Shown: positions 43,626 through 52,092, counted from the first letter of the stretch. The stretch is 64,000 nucleotides of DNA from Deltaproteobacteria bacterium (GCA_016703535.1 JADJBV010000002.1:248001-312000), one strand, 5' to 3'. Program-made: numbers and translations. Notes: generated from the sequence alone by a model not told the origin.

Positions 43626-44081
43626 ATGATGCGTGCTCTGATCTGCTCGGCGTCTTTGCTGTTGGCCGCGTGTGGCGGTGAAGTCGAGGACGGCCCGGCT
43701 CTTGAGATCGGCTTCATCCAACAAGGCCTGGAGTGCACCGCGCCCGGAATGCAGGCCCGCTTGGAGGCCACCGGCGTCGTCGGCGCTTGCCCGCTCCAGG
43801 TCAGCGCCGACCACCGAGTGACCGGCGTTTGCCGAGAGGTCCCGGCCGGCGACGTCCGCAACTTCCGCTTGGTCTATTACTACGACATCGGCCGTGGGCC
43901 CGATCCGGAGGTCGAGTTGGCGGTGGTGACCGCGGCCCTGGATCTGCGGGATCAGCGGGAGCCCACGGTGGTCTTGGAGTTCCCAGCCAACCGGCTGATC
44001 AAGGACCAAGACGACGACAACGACACCCGCACCAACCTGCAGGAGTTCTGCGCCGGCACCGATCCTCGGATGGCGGACTGA
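43626..44081 (+). CDS. Lipoprotein, 151 aa
   Basis: The ATG at 43626 (M-M-R-A-L-I-C-S) starts a lipoprotein signal ending L-L-L-A-A-C-G-G; GTG at 43617 overlapping the previous stop is an alternative. The mature part has a small beta domain (R-L-V-Y-Y-Y-D-I-G-R-G-P-D-P-E) and a D-Q-D-D-D-N-D-T-R-T-N-L-Q calcium-binding-like acidic end that resembles a thrombospondin/EF-hand-type loop in miniature. It is third in the kinase cluster. Confidence 0.65.
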   Translation: MMRALICSASLLLAACGGEVEDGPALEIGFIQQGLECTAPGMQARLEATGVVGACPLQVSADHRVTGVCREVPAGDVRNFRLVYYYDIGRGPDPEVELAVVTAALDLRDQREPTVVLEFPANRLIKDQDDDNDTRTNLQEFCAGTDPRMAD

Positions 44082-44092
44082 GCCGAGGGGTG

Positions 44093-45319
44093 ATGGGCGC
44101 CGCGACCACCAGATTCAAGTGGGTGGCTGCACCTTCTCTGCTGTTGTTCTTCGCTTGCAGCGCCGGCGAAGGGGACACTCCCGATGTTGGGCCTCGTGAC
44201 GCCACCGTCGGCCCCATCTTGTATCCCGACGCCAGCACCAACTTGGACGCCGGGGACCTCGGCACCGCTGCCGACTCCGGCGCCGAAGACGCGGCCAATC
44301 AGTGCGTGGACGGCCCTCGCAAGCCCCTCGGGATCCGGGCCGGGATCGTCAACGGGACCCGGGCGCCAAACTTGGTGCCCCTCAGCGCGGAACAACGTCG
44401 GGCCGTGGTCGGGGTGGGCCAGGTGGGCGTCACCGGCGCCGTTTGTTCGGGCACCTTGATCGCCGAACAGGTGGTGTTGACCGCAACCCACTGCACCGAA
44501 GGCATCGCCGCCAATCAACTCCGAATCATCTTCGGCGAAGACGATCTTTCTCCCGAGCTGGTGGTGCCGGTGGCCAGCAAGCGAGAGCACCCGACCCAAG
44601 ATTTGGCCCTCTTGACCACGGTCAGCGCACCTTCGGCCCAGCTCGCGGTGTTGCCGATCCCCATTTTCCTCGGCACCTTGACCGCCGCCGACGTCGGCCG
44701 GGAGGTGGAGACCGCCGGCTACGGCGACACCGAAAGCAACGAGTGGGGCCGCTTCTTCGCGATCGAGCTGTTGATCTCGGTGGACGCCCAGACCTTCACC
44801 GTCGACGGCCAAGGCCTGCGCGGCGTGTGCTTCGGCGACTCGGGAGGCCCGGCGTTTTTGGTGGCGCCCGAAGGTGACCCCCGAACCTTGGGAGATCTCA
44901 GCGAAGGCGACGCCGAGTGCGGTTATCAAGACACCTTCGTCAGGGCCGACGTGTTGCGACCGTGGATCGAAGAGACCACCGGGCCCACGCCGGGGGCGAA
45001 CAACTTGCCTTGCGGAGGCCTGGGGCTGGTCGGCGCCTGCAGCGACAACGTGGCCCGTTGGTGCGAGGCCGGCGTGGTCGTGAGCCGGGACTGCGGGGTG
45101 TGTGGTGAAACCTGCCTCTACTTGGGTGGACGCCAAGGTTACGACTGCAGCGTCGATCCTTTGGCCTGCGGTGAACTCGACTACTTGGGGCGTTGTGACG
45201 GGGACGTCTCCGAGTGGTGCAACGAAGAAGATCGCCGGGAGCGCCTCGACTGCGGCGCCCAAGGCCAGATCTGCCGCTACATCGACGCGGAAACCGGCTA
45301 CTACTGCGCCGACCCTTGA
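44093..45319 (+). CDS. Secreted trypsin-like serine protease with C-terminal Cys-rich repeats
   Basis: The 408-residue protein has a lipoprotein-like signal (L-L-L-F-F-A-C-S), an Asp/Ala linker, and a chymotrypsin-fold protease: His in T-A-T-H-C, Asp in P-T-Q-D-L-A-L-L, Ser in C-F-G-D-S-G-G-P. The last 110 residues contain two tandem Cys-rich units of about 48 residues (C-G-x-L-x-x-x-G-x-C ... W-C ... D-C), which often mediate binding. It ends the kinase cluster. Its location suggests regulated secretion; the physiological substrate is unknown. Confidence 0.9.
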   Translation: MGAATTRFKWVAAPSLLLFFACSAGEGDTPDVGPRDATVGPILYPDASTNLDAGDLGTAADSGAEDAANQCVDGPRKPLGIRAGIVNGTRAPNLVPLSAEQRRAVVGVGQVGVTGAVCSGTLIAEQVVLTATHCTEGIAANQLRIIFGEDDLSPELVVPVASKREHPTQDLALLTTVSAPSAQLAVLPIPIFLGTLTAADVGREVETAGYGDTESNEWGRFFAIELLISVDAQTFTVDGQGLRGVCFGDSGGPAFLVAPEGDPRTLGDLSEGDAECGYQDTFVRADVLRPWIEETTGPTPGANNLPCGGLGLVGACSDNVARWCEAGVVVSRDCGVCGETCLYLGGRQGYDCSVDPLACGELDYLGRCDGDVSEWCNEEDRRERLDCGAQGQICRYIDAETGYYCADP

Positions 45320-45367
45320 GCGCGGATCCTTGCGCCCGAGCGCCGGCCCGGCGATAACCAAGGACCA

Positions 45368-45700
45368 ATGGCCAGCGACGACAAGAGCCTGGGCACCTTC
45401 CGCATCGGCGACCTGCGCCGCCCCGAGGTCCGGGGCAGCGGCAAGACGCCCCAAGAAGCGGCTGCTCCCGCCGGACCTTCGGTGGGCTTCCCGGCGGTCG
45501 AGAGCCGCCTCGAGGCGGGGTCGATCGAGTCTTTGGCCGACGAACTCCGTCCCTCCTACGAAAAGCTCGAGGCCATGGCCTCGGACGGCGACATGAAGCA
45601 GAAGGCCGCCGCCAAAAAAGCCATGGCCGCCTACGAGCGCACCGCCGACCTCTTCGAATACCTCTACGAAACCAAGGCCGCCCTCCAGCAAGGCCGGTGA
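45368..45700 (+). CDS. Small helical protein, possible T3SS-associated factor
   Basis: The ATG at 45368 gives 110 residues with a disordered first half (K-T-P-Q-E-A-A-A-P-A-G-P) and a helical second half (L-R-P-S-Y-E-K-L-E-A-M). No signal is present. Its genomic position, just upstream of the type III secretion-like genes, suggests a chaperone or accessory role, but nothing in the sequence proves it. The 3' end of the gene appears duplicated, partly degraded, immediately downstream. Confidence 0.5.
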   Translation: MASDDKSLGTFRIGDLRRPEVRGSGKTPQEAAAPAGPSVGFPAVESRLEAGSIESLADELRPSYEKLEAMASDGDMKQKAAAKKAMAAYERTADLFEYLYETKAALQQGR

Positions 45701-45908
45701 GTCTTGGGGTCCCGGTCCGGCAAAGCCGGCCCACCCCACTACGCCCGCAGGGGCGGGCTGCGCGCCTCCGGCTTGCCAGATCTACGAGACCAAGGCCGGT
45801 GAGTCTTGGGGTCCCGGTCCAAATGCCGGTCAGTTTAGCCTTCGTTTCGAGGTGGATGGTGGTGTCGCTGGAGCCAGGACTTCTTGGGACTCTTCCTGGT
45901 TTCCTGGC

Positions 45909-45984
45909 TTCCTAAGCGGTTTTACCGGCGGCGCCCCGGCCCGGCAGGCGCGGCATCGAGGGGGGATTGGAGACCGCTTAGGAA
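45909..45984. repeat. Inverted repeat, 12-bp perfect core within a longer imperfect palindrome
   Basis: TTCCTAAGCGGT at 45909-45920 is repeated inverted as ACCGCTTAGGAA at 45973-45984, with 52 bp between, and the similarity extends outward by about 25 bp on each side with mismatches. It could form a hairpin or be a mobile remnant. No ORF here is credible. Confidence 0.6.
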
Positions 45985-46082
45985 TGCAGGAACCTAGGAG
46001 CCCGAGGAATTGGGCCTCCGAAAGCGAGCCTTGAAGCACAGTCCCGAGAGGCGTTCGGCCTCCCCTCGAAAACCGGCAAACT

Positions 46083-46241
46083 GGGGCCCCGGCCCGGGCC
46101 CCCCCGCCCCCCCCCGGGGGGGGGGCCGCCCGCCGGCGCCGGCGGGGGGGGGCGGGGCCCGCCGCCCCCGGGGGGGGGGGGGGGGGGGGGCCGCCCCGGC
46201 CCCGGGGGGCGGCCCCGGCGGGGGGGGGGGGGGGGGGGGCC
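46083..46241. other. 159-bp tract of pure G/C with two G20 runs
   Basis: Every base from 46083 to 46241 is G or C, including two runs of about 20 G's (46171-46190 and 46220-46239) and long C runs. Such tracts are rare in genuine genomes and are typical of a sequencing or assembly artefact, possibly where the direct repeats on both sides were collapsed or joined. Nothing coding should be read from it. The remaining sequence to 46595 is AT-richer and likely contains the promoter for the next gene. Confidence 0.7.
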
Positions 46242-46595
46242 AAGACCGGTATTGGGTCCCGGTCCGGCCCACCCCTCTACGCCCGCAGGGGCGGGCTGCG
46301 CGCCTCCGGCTTGCCAGAACCTGCCCGTGATCGTGGCCGTGGGTGTGAACGGCTCACTCTCCCTCCCTCCTCGTTCACTCCCGCCGCTGCGCCTGGGCGC
46401 CTTCGGCTTTCGAGAGGCTTCAAGGTGGATTTATTTCCGCGTGATCTCGAGGTGTTGCGTGATCGATGCGATTTTTTTAGCAACGTCTGCGCGGCGGCCC
46501 CGATAAACCTCCACGAACCGTTGAGCTGATAAATGGGGAGGTCTTCGGCTGGGCTGTAGAACCCCTAAGTTGCTCTCGGAGTGAGGAAGACAGTC

Positions 46596-47264
46596 ATGGA
46601 TCAGAACAACAACGTCCGGTCCGCGTCGATTCGGCTTTCGACCGTCGCGACCACCACTCGTCAGACCCCCAAGACCGACTTCGGCACCGTGATGCGCGAT
46701 GGCCTCATTCGGGCCGGCGGCGTCGTGGCCGATGGTCTGCAGGTCGCCGCGCCCTTCGTGCCCGGCGGCGCCATCGTTTCGGCGGCCCTCGCCGGTGCCA
46801 ACACCGCGGCCGGTTATTCGGGCGGCGGCGGCGGCTTCGGCGGCGGCGCTCAATACATGGTCGCCGAAGGCGGCGCGGGGACTCGGGGCTTCGGCACTTC
46901 GGCCTCGGGCCTGGCGGCCGGCTCCGGCGGCTCGGTCAACGCGGGCGCCAGCTCCAACAGCTACGGCTCGGGCAACACCCTGGCGATCCCTGGGCGTCGT
47001 CCTGGCCTCGAGACCAACCTCAGCCAGAGCCCCTCGAACTTCTCGAGCGGCGGCAGCGCCACCGGCACCACCAACGCCGGTGACTCCTTCAACCAGATGA
47101 TGGCCTCGACCAAGCAGATGTCCGAGTTCCAGGCCTCATTCAACCTGCAGTACCTGCAACTGCAGGAGAAGATTCAGATCGACACGCGGCAGTTCAACTT
47201 GGTCTCCAACATCATGAAGACCAAACACGACGCCGCGAAGAACGCGCTGAACAACGTCCGCTAG
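46596..47264 (+). CDS. Gly/Ser-rich protein with conserved helical C-terminus
   Basis: The ATG at 46596 has GAGGA upstream at a good distance. The first 160 residues are Gly/Ser/Ala-rich and low complexity (G-Y-S-G-G-G-G-G-F-G-G-G). The last 55 residues are a compact helical segment (S-F-N-L-Q-Y-L-Q-L-Q-E-K-I-Q and V-S-N-I-M-K-T-K-H-D-A-A-K-N-A), which looks like a needle or tail protein of a secretion apparatus. It sits in a cluster with the SctI rod protein, so a role in a T3SS structure is reasonable, but the family is not recognised with certainty. Confidence 0.55.
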   Translation: MDQNNNVRSASIRLSTVATTTRQTPKTDFGTVMRDGLIRAGGVVADGLQVAAPFVPGGAIVSAALAGANTAAGYSGGGGGFGGGAQYMVAEGGAGTRGFGTSASGLAAGSGGSVNAGASSNSYGSGNTLAIPGRRPGLETNLSQSPSNFSSGGSATGTTNAGDSFNQMMASTKQMSEFQASFNLQYLQLQEKIQIDTRQFNLVSNIMKTKHDAAKNALNNVR

Positions 47265-47424
47265 TTGCTGAAGCGCCACGGGCGCGGCATCGCGGGTGTG
47301 ACCAAGGGACGGCGCCCTCACCGTCGTCCCGGGGTCGCGCCCGCGTTGTCGTTTGTGTGGCCAAAGGTACGCAAGTTCCGGCAAGTGGACGCGAACGCTG
47401 GCCCCGGGGTACATTCGACACCTC

Positions 47425-47838
47425 ATGGCGGACCGGGTGATGGTCGCGGGGCTCATAGACGTCCCCCAGACTGAAATCGCGCTGTTGCTCGAGTCGGGCT
47501 ACCTGTACCTCGAGATGCAAAAGCACAAGGAGGCCGAGGAGATCTTCGCCGGCGTGGCGGCCCTGGTCCCCCACTCCGAGGTGCCGCTGATCTGCCTGGG
47601 GAACCTGCACTTCAGCCAGGGCCGGTACGATCGGGCCCTGAAGTTCCACAAGGACGCGTTGGTCCGAAATCCCAAGAGCGCTTTGGCCCAGGCCCACACC
47701 GGCGAGGCGCTCCTCTTCATGCAAAAGCGACCCGAGGCCAAGAAGGCCCTGGAGAAGGCGCTGGAGCTCGAGCCCGACGGCGCCGCGGCCGAGTTTGCCA
47801 AGGCCATGCTCGATGGTATGGCCGCGGGGGTGGTCTAG
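47425..47838 (+). CDS. TPR protein, T3SS chaperone-like (SctG/SycD type)
   Basis: The ATG at 47425 starts a 137-residue all-helical protein with three tetratricopeptide repeats (L-E-S-G-Y-L-Y-L-E-M-Q-K-H-K-E-A-E-E; the L-G-N-L-H-F-S-Q-G-R-Y-D-R-A-L unit; and A-L-E-K-A-L-E-L-E-P). Short TPR proteins of this form act as class II chaperones for type III secretion needles and translocators. Its position between the Gly-rich protein and SctI supports that. The start at 47353 gives an unlikely leader. Confidence 0.7.
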   Translation: MADRVMVAGLIDVPQTEIALLLESGYLYLEMQKHKEAEEIFAGVAALVPHSEVPLICLGNLHFSQGRYDRALKFHKDALVRNPKSALAQAHTGEALLFMQKRPEAKKALEKALELEPDGAAAEFAKAMLDGMAAGVV

Positions 47839-47840
47839 AT

Positions 47841-48281
47841 ATGCCCCGAATCGGAGGCGGTGGGCCTTTTGTGCCCCCACAAGCCCAGGGTGCAAGCCAA
47901 ACCCAGGGGACCCAACAGACCGGCAAGACCGACTTCGCGAGCAAGGTCGCCCAGGCCCAAACCCAGGGCACCGACGCGGCCCGGACTCAAACCGCGAAGC
48001 AGACCCAGCAGTCCCAGCTGACCGGCAAAGCTCGAGAAATTGCCAAAAAACTCCAAAGTGGCAAGTTGAGCCAAAAGGAGGCCACCCAGGAGTTCGTCTC
48101 CTTGGTGATCGAGGAGCGCTTCCCCAACTTCAAGAAGAAGAAAAAGAAGAAGGGCGACAAGGACAAAGACGACGACACGGCCGAGGAGAAGCTCGAGGAA
48201 GCGGTGACCGAGTTGATCGATCGGGACCCGGTGTTGGCCCAGCGCCTCCAGACTCAGTTCAAAAAGCTGGCCCAAAAATAG
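47841..48281 (+). CDS. Lysine-rich small protein in T3SS cluster
   Basis: The ATG lies 2 bp after the TPR gene. The 146-residue protein has a disordered N-terminus (Q-G-A-S-Q-T-Q-G-T-Q-Q), a helical middle, and a striking basic run K-K-K-K-K-K-K-G-D-K-D-K-D-D-D near residue 100 followed by a helical C-terminal domain. No family is recognised. Translation coupling with the TPR gene suggests a cotranslated substrate or partner. Confidence 0.6.
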   Translation: MPRIGGGGPFVPPQAQGASQTQGTQQTGKTDFASKVAQAQTQGTDAARTQTAKQTQQSQLTGKAREIAKKLQSGKLSQKEATQEFVSLVIEERFPNFKKKKKKKGDKDKDDDTAEEKLEEAVTELIDRDPVLAQRLQTQFKKLAQK

Positions 48282-48290
48282 AGAGACGAT

Positions 48291-49319
48291 TTGACCGACG
48301 AGCTCAAAGAGGGCGCCAAAAAGGCCGCCGAAGCGAAGGAGGGGTTGAAGAAGCGCCCCCTGCCGGGCCGTGCTCCGCGCCCGGGTGCATCTCCGCCGAC
48401 GCCGGTCCAGGCCGCTGCGGTGGTCGCCGTGGCTCCGATGGTCCCCCCCGTGGATGCCGCCGTGGCCCCGCCGATCGCGCCCGGTTTACCGCCGCCCGAA
48501 GTGGTCGAGCTCGAGCAGAAGAGCGAGTTCAAGTCGCTGCCGCCGCCCGACAAGAACATGCCGCGCAAGCAGCTGGTCGAGCAGTACATGCCGTACGTCC
48601 GCTCGATCGCCGGCAAGGTGAAGAAGACCCTCTCCAAGGACATCGAGTTCGACGACCTGGTCAGCTACGGCATGACGGGCCTCCTGGAGGCCGCGGATCG
48701 CTTCGACGCCAAATACGGCGCCAACTTCATGACCTTCGCGTACTACCGGATCCGGGGCGCGATCTACGACGGCCTGCGCGGCATGGGTTGGGTCAGCCGC
48801 ACCGAATACCAGCGCTACCGCTTCGAGCAGCACGCCAACTCGTATTTGAACAGCCTCAACGAGTCGAACGCCGCCACGCCCTCGAACATCAAGAAGACCG
48901 ACGATGAAGAGGTCGGCGAGTTGGCCAACGTCGTCGAAGGCCTGGTCACCATCTACGTCACCGCCCTCGACGCGATGGAAGGTTTCCAGATCAAGGACGA
49001 CCGGGGTCCGACCATCGAGGAGTCGCTGGAGAACCTGCAGGCCCGGGAGTTGGTGGCCGACGCGGTCAGCAAGTTGCCCGAGCAGGAGCGCAAGCTCCTC
49101 GAGCTCTACTACTATAAGGAGATGTCCCTAGAGGACGTCGGCAAAGAGCTGGGCCTCTCCAAATCCTGGACCTCCCGCCTCCACACCCGCGCGATCACCA
49201 AGCTCTCGCGATTGCTGAAGGAATTGGTCGCCGAGTACCAGGACGGGGAGGGCGGCCCCGGGGCCAATCGACCGCCGGGCTCAAGATCTGCGCAACCCCA
49301 CGGGACCCCGACCCGATAA
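48291..49319 (+). CDS. Sigma-28 (FliA/WhiG-like) family RNA polymerase sigma factor
   Basis: The TTG at 48291 has a good ribosome site (GAGAG 5 bp upstream). A disordered Pro-rich N-terminus precedes the sigma2 region (P-Y-V-R-S-I-A-G-K-V, F-D-D-L-V-S-Y-G-M-T-G-L-L-E-A-A), sigma3 and a sigma4 helix-turn-helix (S-L-E-D-V-G-K-E-L-G-L-S-K-S-W-T-S-R). Members control flagella, secretion or development. Here it is embedded in a T3SS-like cluster, so it probably drives that cluster; this is inference. Confidence 0.88.
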   Translation: MTDELKEGAKKAAEAKEGLKKRPLPGRAPRPGASPPTPVQAAAVVAVAPMVPPVDAAVAPPIAPGLPPPEVVELEQKSEFKSLPPPDKNMPRKQLVEQYMPYVRSIAGKVKKTLSKDIEFDDLVSYGMTGLLEAADRFDAKYGANFMTFAYYRIRGAIYDGLRGMGWVSRTEYQRYRFEQHANSYLNSLNESNAATPSNIKKTDDEEVGELANVVEGLVTIYVTALDAMEGFQIKDDRGPTIEESLENLQARELVADAVSKLPEQERKLLELYYYKEMSLEDVGKELGLSKSWTSRLHTRAITKLSRLLKELVAEYQDGEGGPGANRPPGSRSAQPHGTPTR

Positions 49320-49372
49320 TCGGAAGCTGAAGACGAGCGACAAAGCGAAGGCTCGGCTTTCTGGAGGCTCAG

Positions 49373-49873
49373 ATGAACGATCCCACTTCAACCGGCGCCG
49401 GAAAAATCGCGCAAGAGATGATGCGCGAGGTCCAGTCGGCCATGAAGCAGGCCGACCAGCTCTCCCAGGCCCAGCAGCCGGGGGCGGTCCAGTTCAACGA
49501 CACCCTCCAGGCTCAGCAGGCCGGGCAGGTCCAAGCCACGGACCCGTCCCGCCTCGACCCCGCCAACACCAGTGACGTGCTCCGGGCCGCCCGGGACGCT
49601 CAGGGGGCCCCCCGGGTCCCGGCCATCGGCAACAGCATCGACACCCGGCCTTTGGTCAGCGGCCTGCACCGCATGATGGAGGACGTGATGTCGGGTCAGC
49701 ACAAGCTGGAGCAGATCATCAACATGTCCCTGTCGGGAAAGAACTTCAGCACCTCGGAGCTGTTGGCCATGCAGGCCGGCGTCTATCGCTTCACCCAGGA
49801 GCTGGAGTTGACCTCCAAGGTCGTCGAGAAGGCGACCTCGACCATCAAGCAGACGATGAATACCCAAGTCTAA
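49373..49873 (+). CDS. sctI: Type III secretion inner rod protein SctI (YscI/EscI-like)
   Basis: The ATG at 49373 has GGAGG nearby. The 166-residue protein ends in a helical domain typical of YscI/EscI inner rod proteins (F-S-T-S-E-L-L-A-M-Q-A-G-V-Y-R-F, E-L-E-L-T-S-K-V-V-E-K-A-T). The N-terminal half is Gln-rich and flexible (Q-L-S-Q-A-Q-Q-P-G-A-V-Q-F). In T3SS machines SctI links the basal body to the needle. No SctC, SctV or SctN is visible in the window, so the remaining apparatus must be elsewhere or incomplete. Confidence 0.82.
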   Translation: MNDPTSTGAGKIAQEMMREVQSAMKQADQLSQAQQPGAVQFNDTLQAQQAGQVQATDPSRLDPANTSDVLRAARDAQGAPRVPAIGNSIDTRPLVSGLHRMMEDVMSGQHKLEQIINMSLSGKNFSTSELLAMQAGVYRFTQELELTSKVVEKATSTIKQTMNTQV

Positions 49874-49891
49874 CTTGGTAGTCTCACCGGC

Positions 49892-50920
49892 GTGCGTATC
49901 GCCGCCCTCGTCGGCCTTTGGGTCTTCGGCCTCACCGCCACCGCGCGGGCCGGGGACGCAATTTCGGTCGAGCTGATCCCCAAAGCCCAAAAAGGCCAAG
50001 GCCAGCCGGAGCTGGTCGTCCGGGCTCAAGAGCCCCTCGCGGGCCTGGTGTTGGACGTCCGTCGCAACGACGGCAAAAACGTCAAAGCCAAGGCGGGTGC
50101 CCAGCGGCCGGGTGGCGAACATCGCTTTGTTCTCCCGCTCGAGGCGATCGGCGCCGCGACGTACAAAGGCCAGCTGACCGTTCACTTCAAGGAGGTCGAT
50201 CCGGCGACCATGCCGCTCGAGTTCAACGTCGAGCTGTTGCCTCCACTCCAAATTACGGTGGTGGCGGCGGATCTGGATCTCAAAGCTCAACGCCTAGCGA
50301 TCACCGCCAATCGCCCGTTGGCACGAGTGCAAGTTAGCTTGCTCTCGGACACCGGCGCCAACTTGGGCGGAGATGAACGCAACCTCGGTGAGCCCGACGG
50401 CAGCGGCAAATACGCGATCGAGTGGCAACAGGAACCGGGAACGATCCTGAAGATCGGCGTGCAGGGTTGGGACGCCAGCGGCTTTTTTGGCGGGCTCGAT
50501 CTTTTCCCCTGGCGGGTCGACATCCCCCACGAAGAGGTGAACTTCAGGAGCGGCAAGTTCGACGTCGATCCTTCGGAGACGCCCAAGCTCGAAGCCAGCT
50601 TCGAGTTGGTGCAAGGCGCCGTGAAAAAATACGGCAAACTCGCGACCATCCGCTTGTTCGTCGCCGGTCACACCGACACCGTTGGCGACGCGGGCTCCAA
50701 CCGCAGCTTGTCGGACAACCGGGCCAAGGCCCTGGGGCGCTGGTTCAAGAAGCGGGGCCTGAAGATCCCCGTGAGCTACGCCGGTTTTGGCGAAGACCTG
50801 CTGCTGGTCGAGACCCCCGACGAGACCGACGAGGCCAAAAACCGCCGCGCCGAATACATCGTGGCGGTGGAGGGACCAACGATCAAAGGAAAGGCCGTGA
50901 CGTGGCGGGCCCTCGATTGA
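49892..50920 (+). CDS. OmpA-family protein
   Basis: The GTG at 49892 opens with a signal peptide (A-A-L-V-G-L-W-V-F-G-L-T-A-T-A-R-A). The middle is a beta-rich domain of unknown type, and the C-terminal 120 residues are an OmpA/MotB peptidoglycan-binding domain (V-A-G-H-T-D-T-V-G-D-A, S-D-N-R-A-K-A-L, A-K-N-R-R-A-E-Y-I-V). It is in the T3SS cluster and could brace the apparatus to the cell wall. Confidence 0.82.
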   Translation: MRIAALVGLWVFGLTATARAGDAISVELIPKAQKGQGQPELVVRAQEPLAGLVLDVRRNDGKNVKAKAGAQRPGGEHRFVLPLEAIGAATYKGQLTVHFKEVDPATMPLEFNVELLPPLQITVVAADLDLKAQRLAITANRPLARVQVSLLSDTGANLGGDERNLGEPDGSGKYAIEWQQEPGTILKIGVQGWDASGFFGGLDLFPWRVDIPHEEVNFRSGKFDVDPSETPKLEASFELVQGAVKKYGKLATIRLFVAGHTDTVGDAGSNRSLSDNRAKALGRWFKKRGLKIPVSYAGFGEDLLLVETPDETDEAKNRRAEYIVAVEGPTIKGKAVTWRALD

Positions 50921-51705
50921 GTCGAACCCGCAAGGCCTCAGCGGCTCCCCCAAAAGCCGCGGCCCAAAAGGCTCCGGCCAAGAAGCAGGCTGCGGCCAAG
51001 AAGAAGGCTCCGGCCAAGCAGCAGGCCCCGGCCAAGCCGAAGGCTTCTGCTTCTCGGCGGCCGAGTGCTCCACCGGTGAAGCGGCCACCGACCGCGGGCT
51101 CCGCCAAAAAGCCCAAAGCGAAGGCACCCGTGGTCCGTGGGGCTGAGGCCGACCTTCGGCCCTCGGCCCAGTCCCTCCTCCTGGAGGCCCAACGGGATGG
51201 GCTGACCCTGGTGCAGGTGGCGACGGTAGCCCGGCCCTTGGGCAGCGGGGCCGTCGACGTCGCGGCGTTGGGGGCTGGGGCCTTCCTGACCATCGGCCTC
51301 CGCTCCGAGGTGCCCTTGCTGGTCGCGACCGCCATCGCGGCTTGGGCCGTCCGGGCTGCACCCGCGGGCATCTTGGTGGTCCTGGATCAGGGGCTCGCGG
51401 AGAGCGAGGCCGCCTTTTCGGCCCTGGCCAGCAAGTTGGGCCAAGAGGTTCGGGTGCGGCAGTGGGAGGCGCTGGAGGTCGATGCCCCGAACTTGGCCCG
51501 CCTGGCGACCGTCGACCGGGCCGCACGTCGAGCCTTTTTGACCAGTCTTCACCTGCCCTTGGCTCAAACCACGCCGATCCGGATCGATCCCCTGGCCCTG
51601 GACGACGCCGCCAGCCAAAGGCCCGTCCAGCTGGAGCGGGAGGCCCACGGCTTCCGGGTGCGTCCCGGGCCCCGCGCTCGTGTCTTGTCGAACCGAAAGG
51701 ACTGA
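50902..51705 (+). CDS. Histone H1-like tail protein with C-terminal globular domain
   Basis: The GTG at 50902 is favoured by an AAGG about 7 bp upstream; a TTG at 50917 overlapping the preceding stop is possible. The first 75 residues are Lys/Ala/Pro-rich in H1-like A-P-A-K-K/Q-A-A-A-K-K-K units, followed by about 190 residues of alpha/beta sequence (L-G-A-G-A-F-L-T-I-G-L, L-V-V-L-D-Q-G-L). Such tails bind DNA or acidic partners. Its place in the T3SS cluster is unexplained. Confidence 0.6.
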   Translation: MAGPRLSRTRKASAAPPKAAAQKAPAKKQAAAKKKAPAKQQAPAKPKASASRRPSAPPVKRPPTAGSAKKPKAKAPVVRGAEADLRPSAQSLLLEAQRDGLTLVQVATVARPLGSGAVDVAALGAGAFLTIGLRSEVPLLVATAIAAWAVRAAPAGILVVLDQGLAESEAAFSALASKLGQEVRVRQWEALEVDAPNLARLATVDRAARRAFLTSLHLPLAQTTPIRIDPLALDDAASQRPVQLEREAHGFRVRPGPRARVLSNRKD

Positions 51706-51780
51706 TAGGCAAACTGGACAGGTCCGGCCCCGCAGCTCGGGACCGCCAGGCTTGGTATGCCGGGTGCATTTCGGTGCGCC

Positions 51781-52092
51781 ATGACCGCACCGCTCCTGGA
51801 ACGCGCCCTCCAGCTCCTCGATGCCCGAGGCCCCGATGGTCGCCGACGAACCCCCACCGCGGAGCAGGAACAGGCCCTCTCGTGGCTGGCCCTCACCGGG
51901 TACGGCATGGGGGACGGTCCTCCCGGGCTGACCCGGCGGATCTTGGACCTCTTCGAACAAGCCCAGATCACCGCGGCCACCAGCGTGCCCGATGCCCGAC
52001 GCCTCTTGGCGGCCCGGTGGCAAGAGGCCCCGATCGCGCCCGAACTTTGGGACGGCCTGACCCAACTCGCGAAAGAGGAGCACCGCTCATGA
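51781..52092 (+). CDS. Small helical protein, 103 aa
   Basis: The ATG at 51781 is preferred over ATG 51757 because the N-terminus then reads L-L-E-R-A-L-Q-L-L-D-A-R without a spurious leader. The protein is predominantly helical (E-Q-E-Q-A-L-S-W-L-A-L) and acidic. Its stop overlaps the next start by 4 bp, indicating translational coupling. No family is recognised; the position suggests a chaperone or partner of the next gene. Confidence 0.55.
   Translation: MTAPLLERALQLLDARGPDGRRRTPTAEQEQALSWLALTGYGMGDGPPGLTRRILDLFEQAQITAATSVPDARRLLAARWQEAPIAPELWDGLTQLAKEEHRS

Larger units (their letters stand above)
45661..46320. repeat. Degenerate direct repeats of a gene end and REP-like sequence
   Basis: The 3' end of the 45368-45700 gene (around TACGAAACCAAGGCC...GGTGAGTCTTGGGGTCCC) recurs at 45781-45820 with a 15-bp deletion, and more weakly before 46260. 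A second unit, TACGCCCGCAGGGGCGGGCT and the GCGCGCCTCCGGCTTGCCAG that follows it, occurs at 45728-45780 and 46267-46318. These are unrelated to the flanking genes and make the region prone to misassembly. Confidence 0.75.

Noticed and set aside
45994..46330. Proline/glycine-rich frames on both strands across the G/C tract
   Set aside because: They are translations of homopolymer runs and cannot be treated as genes.
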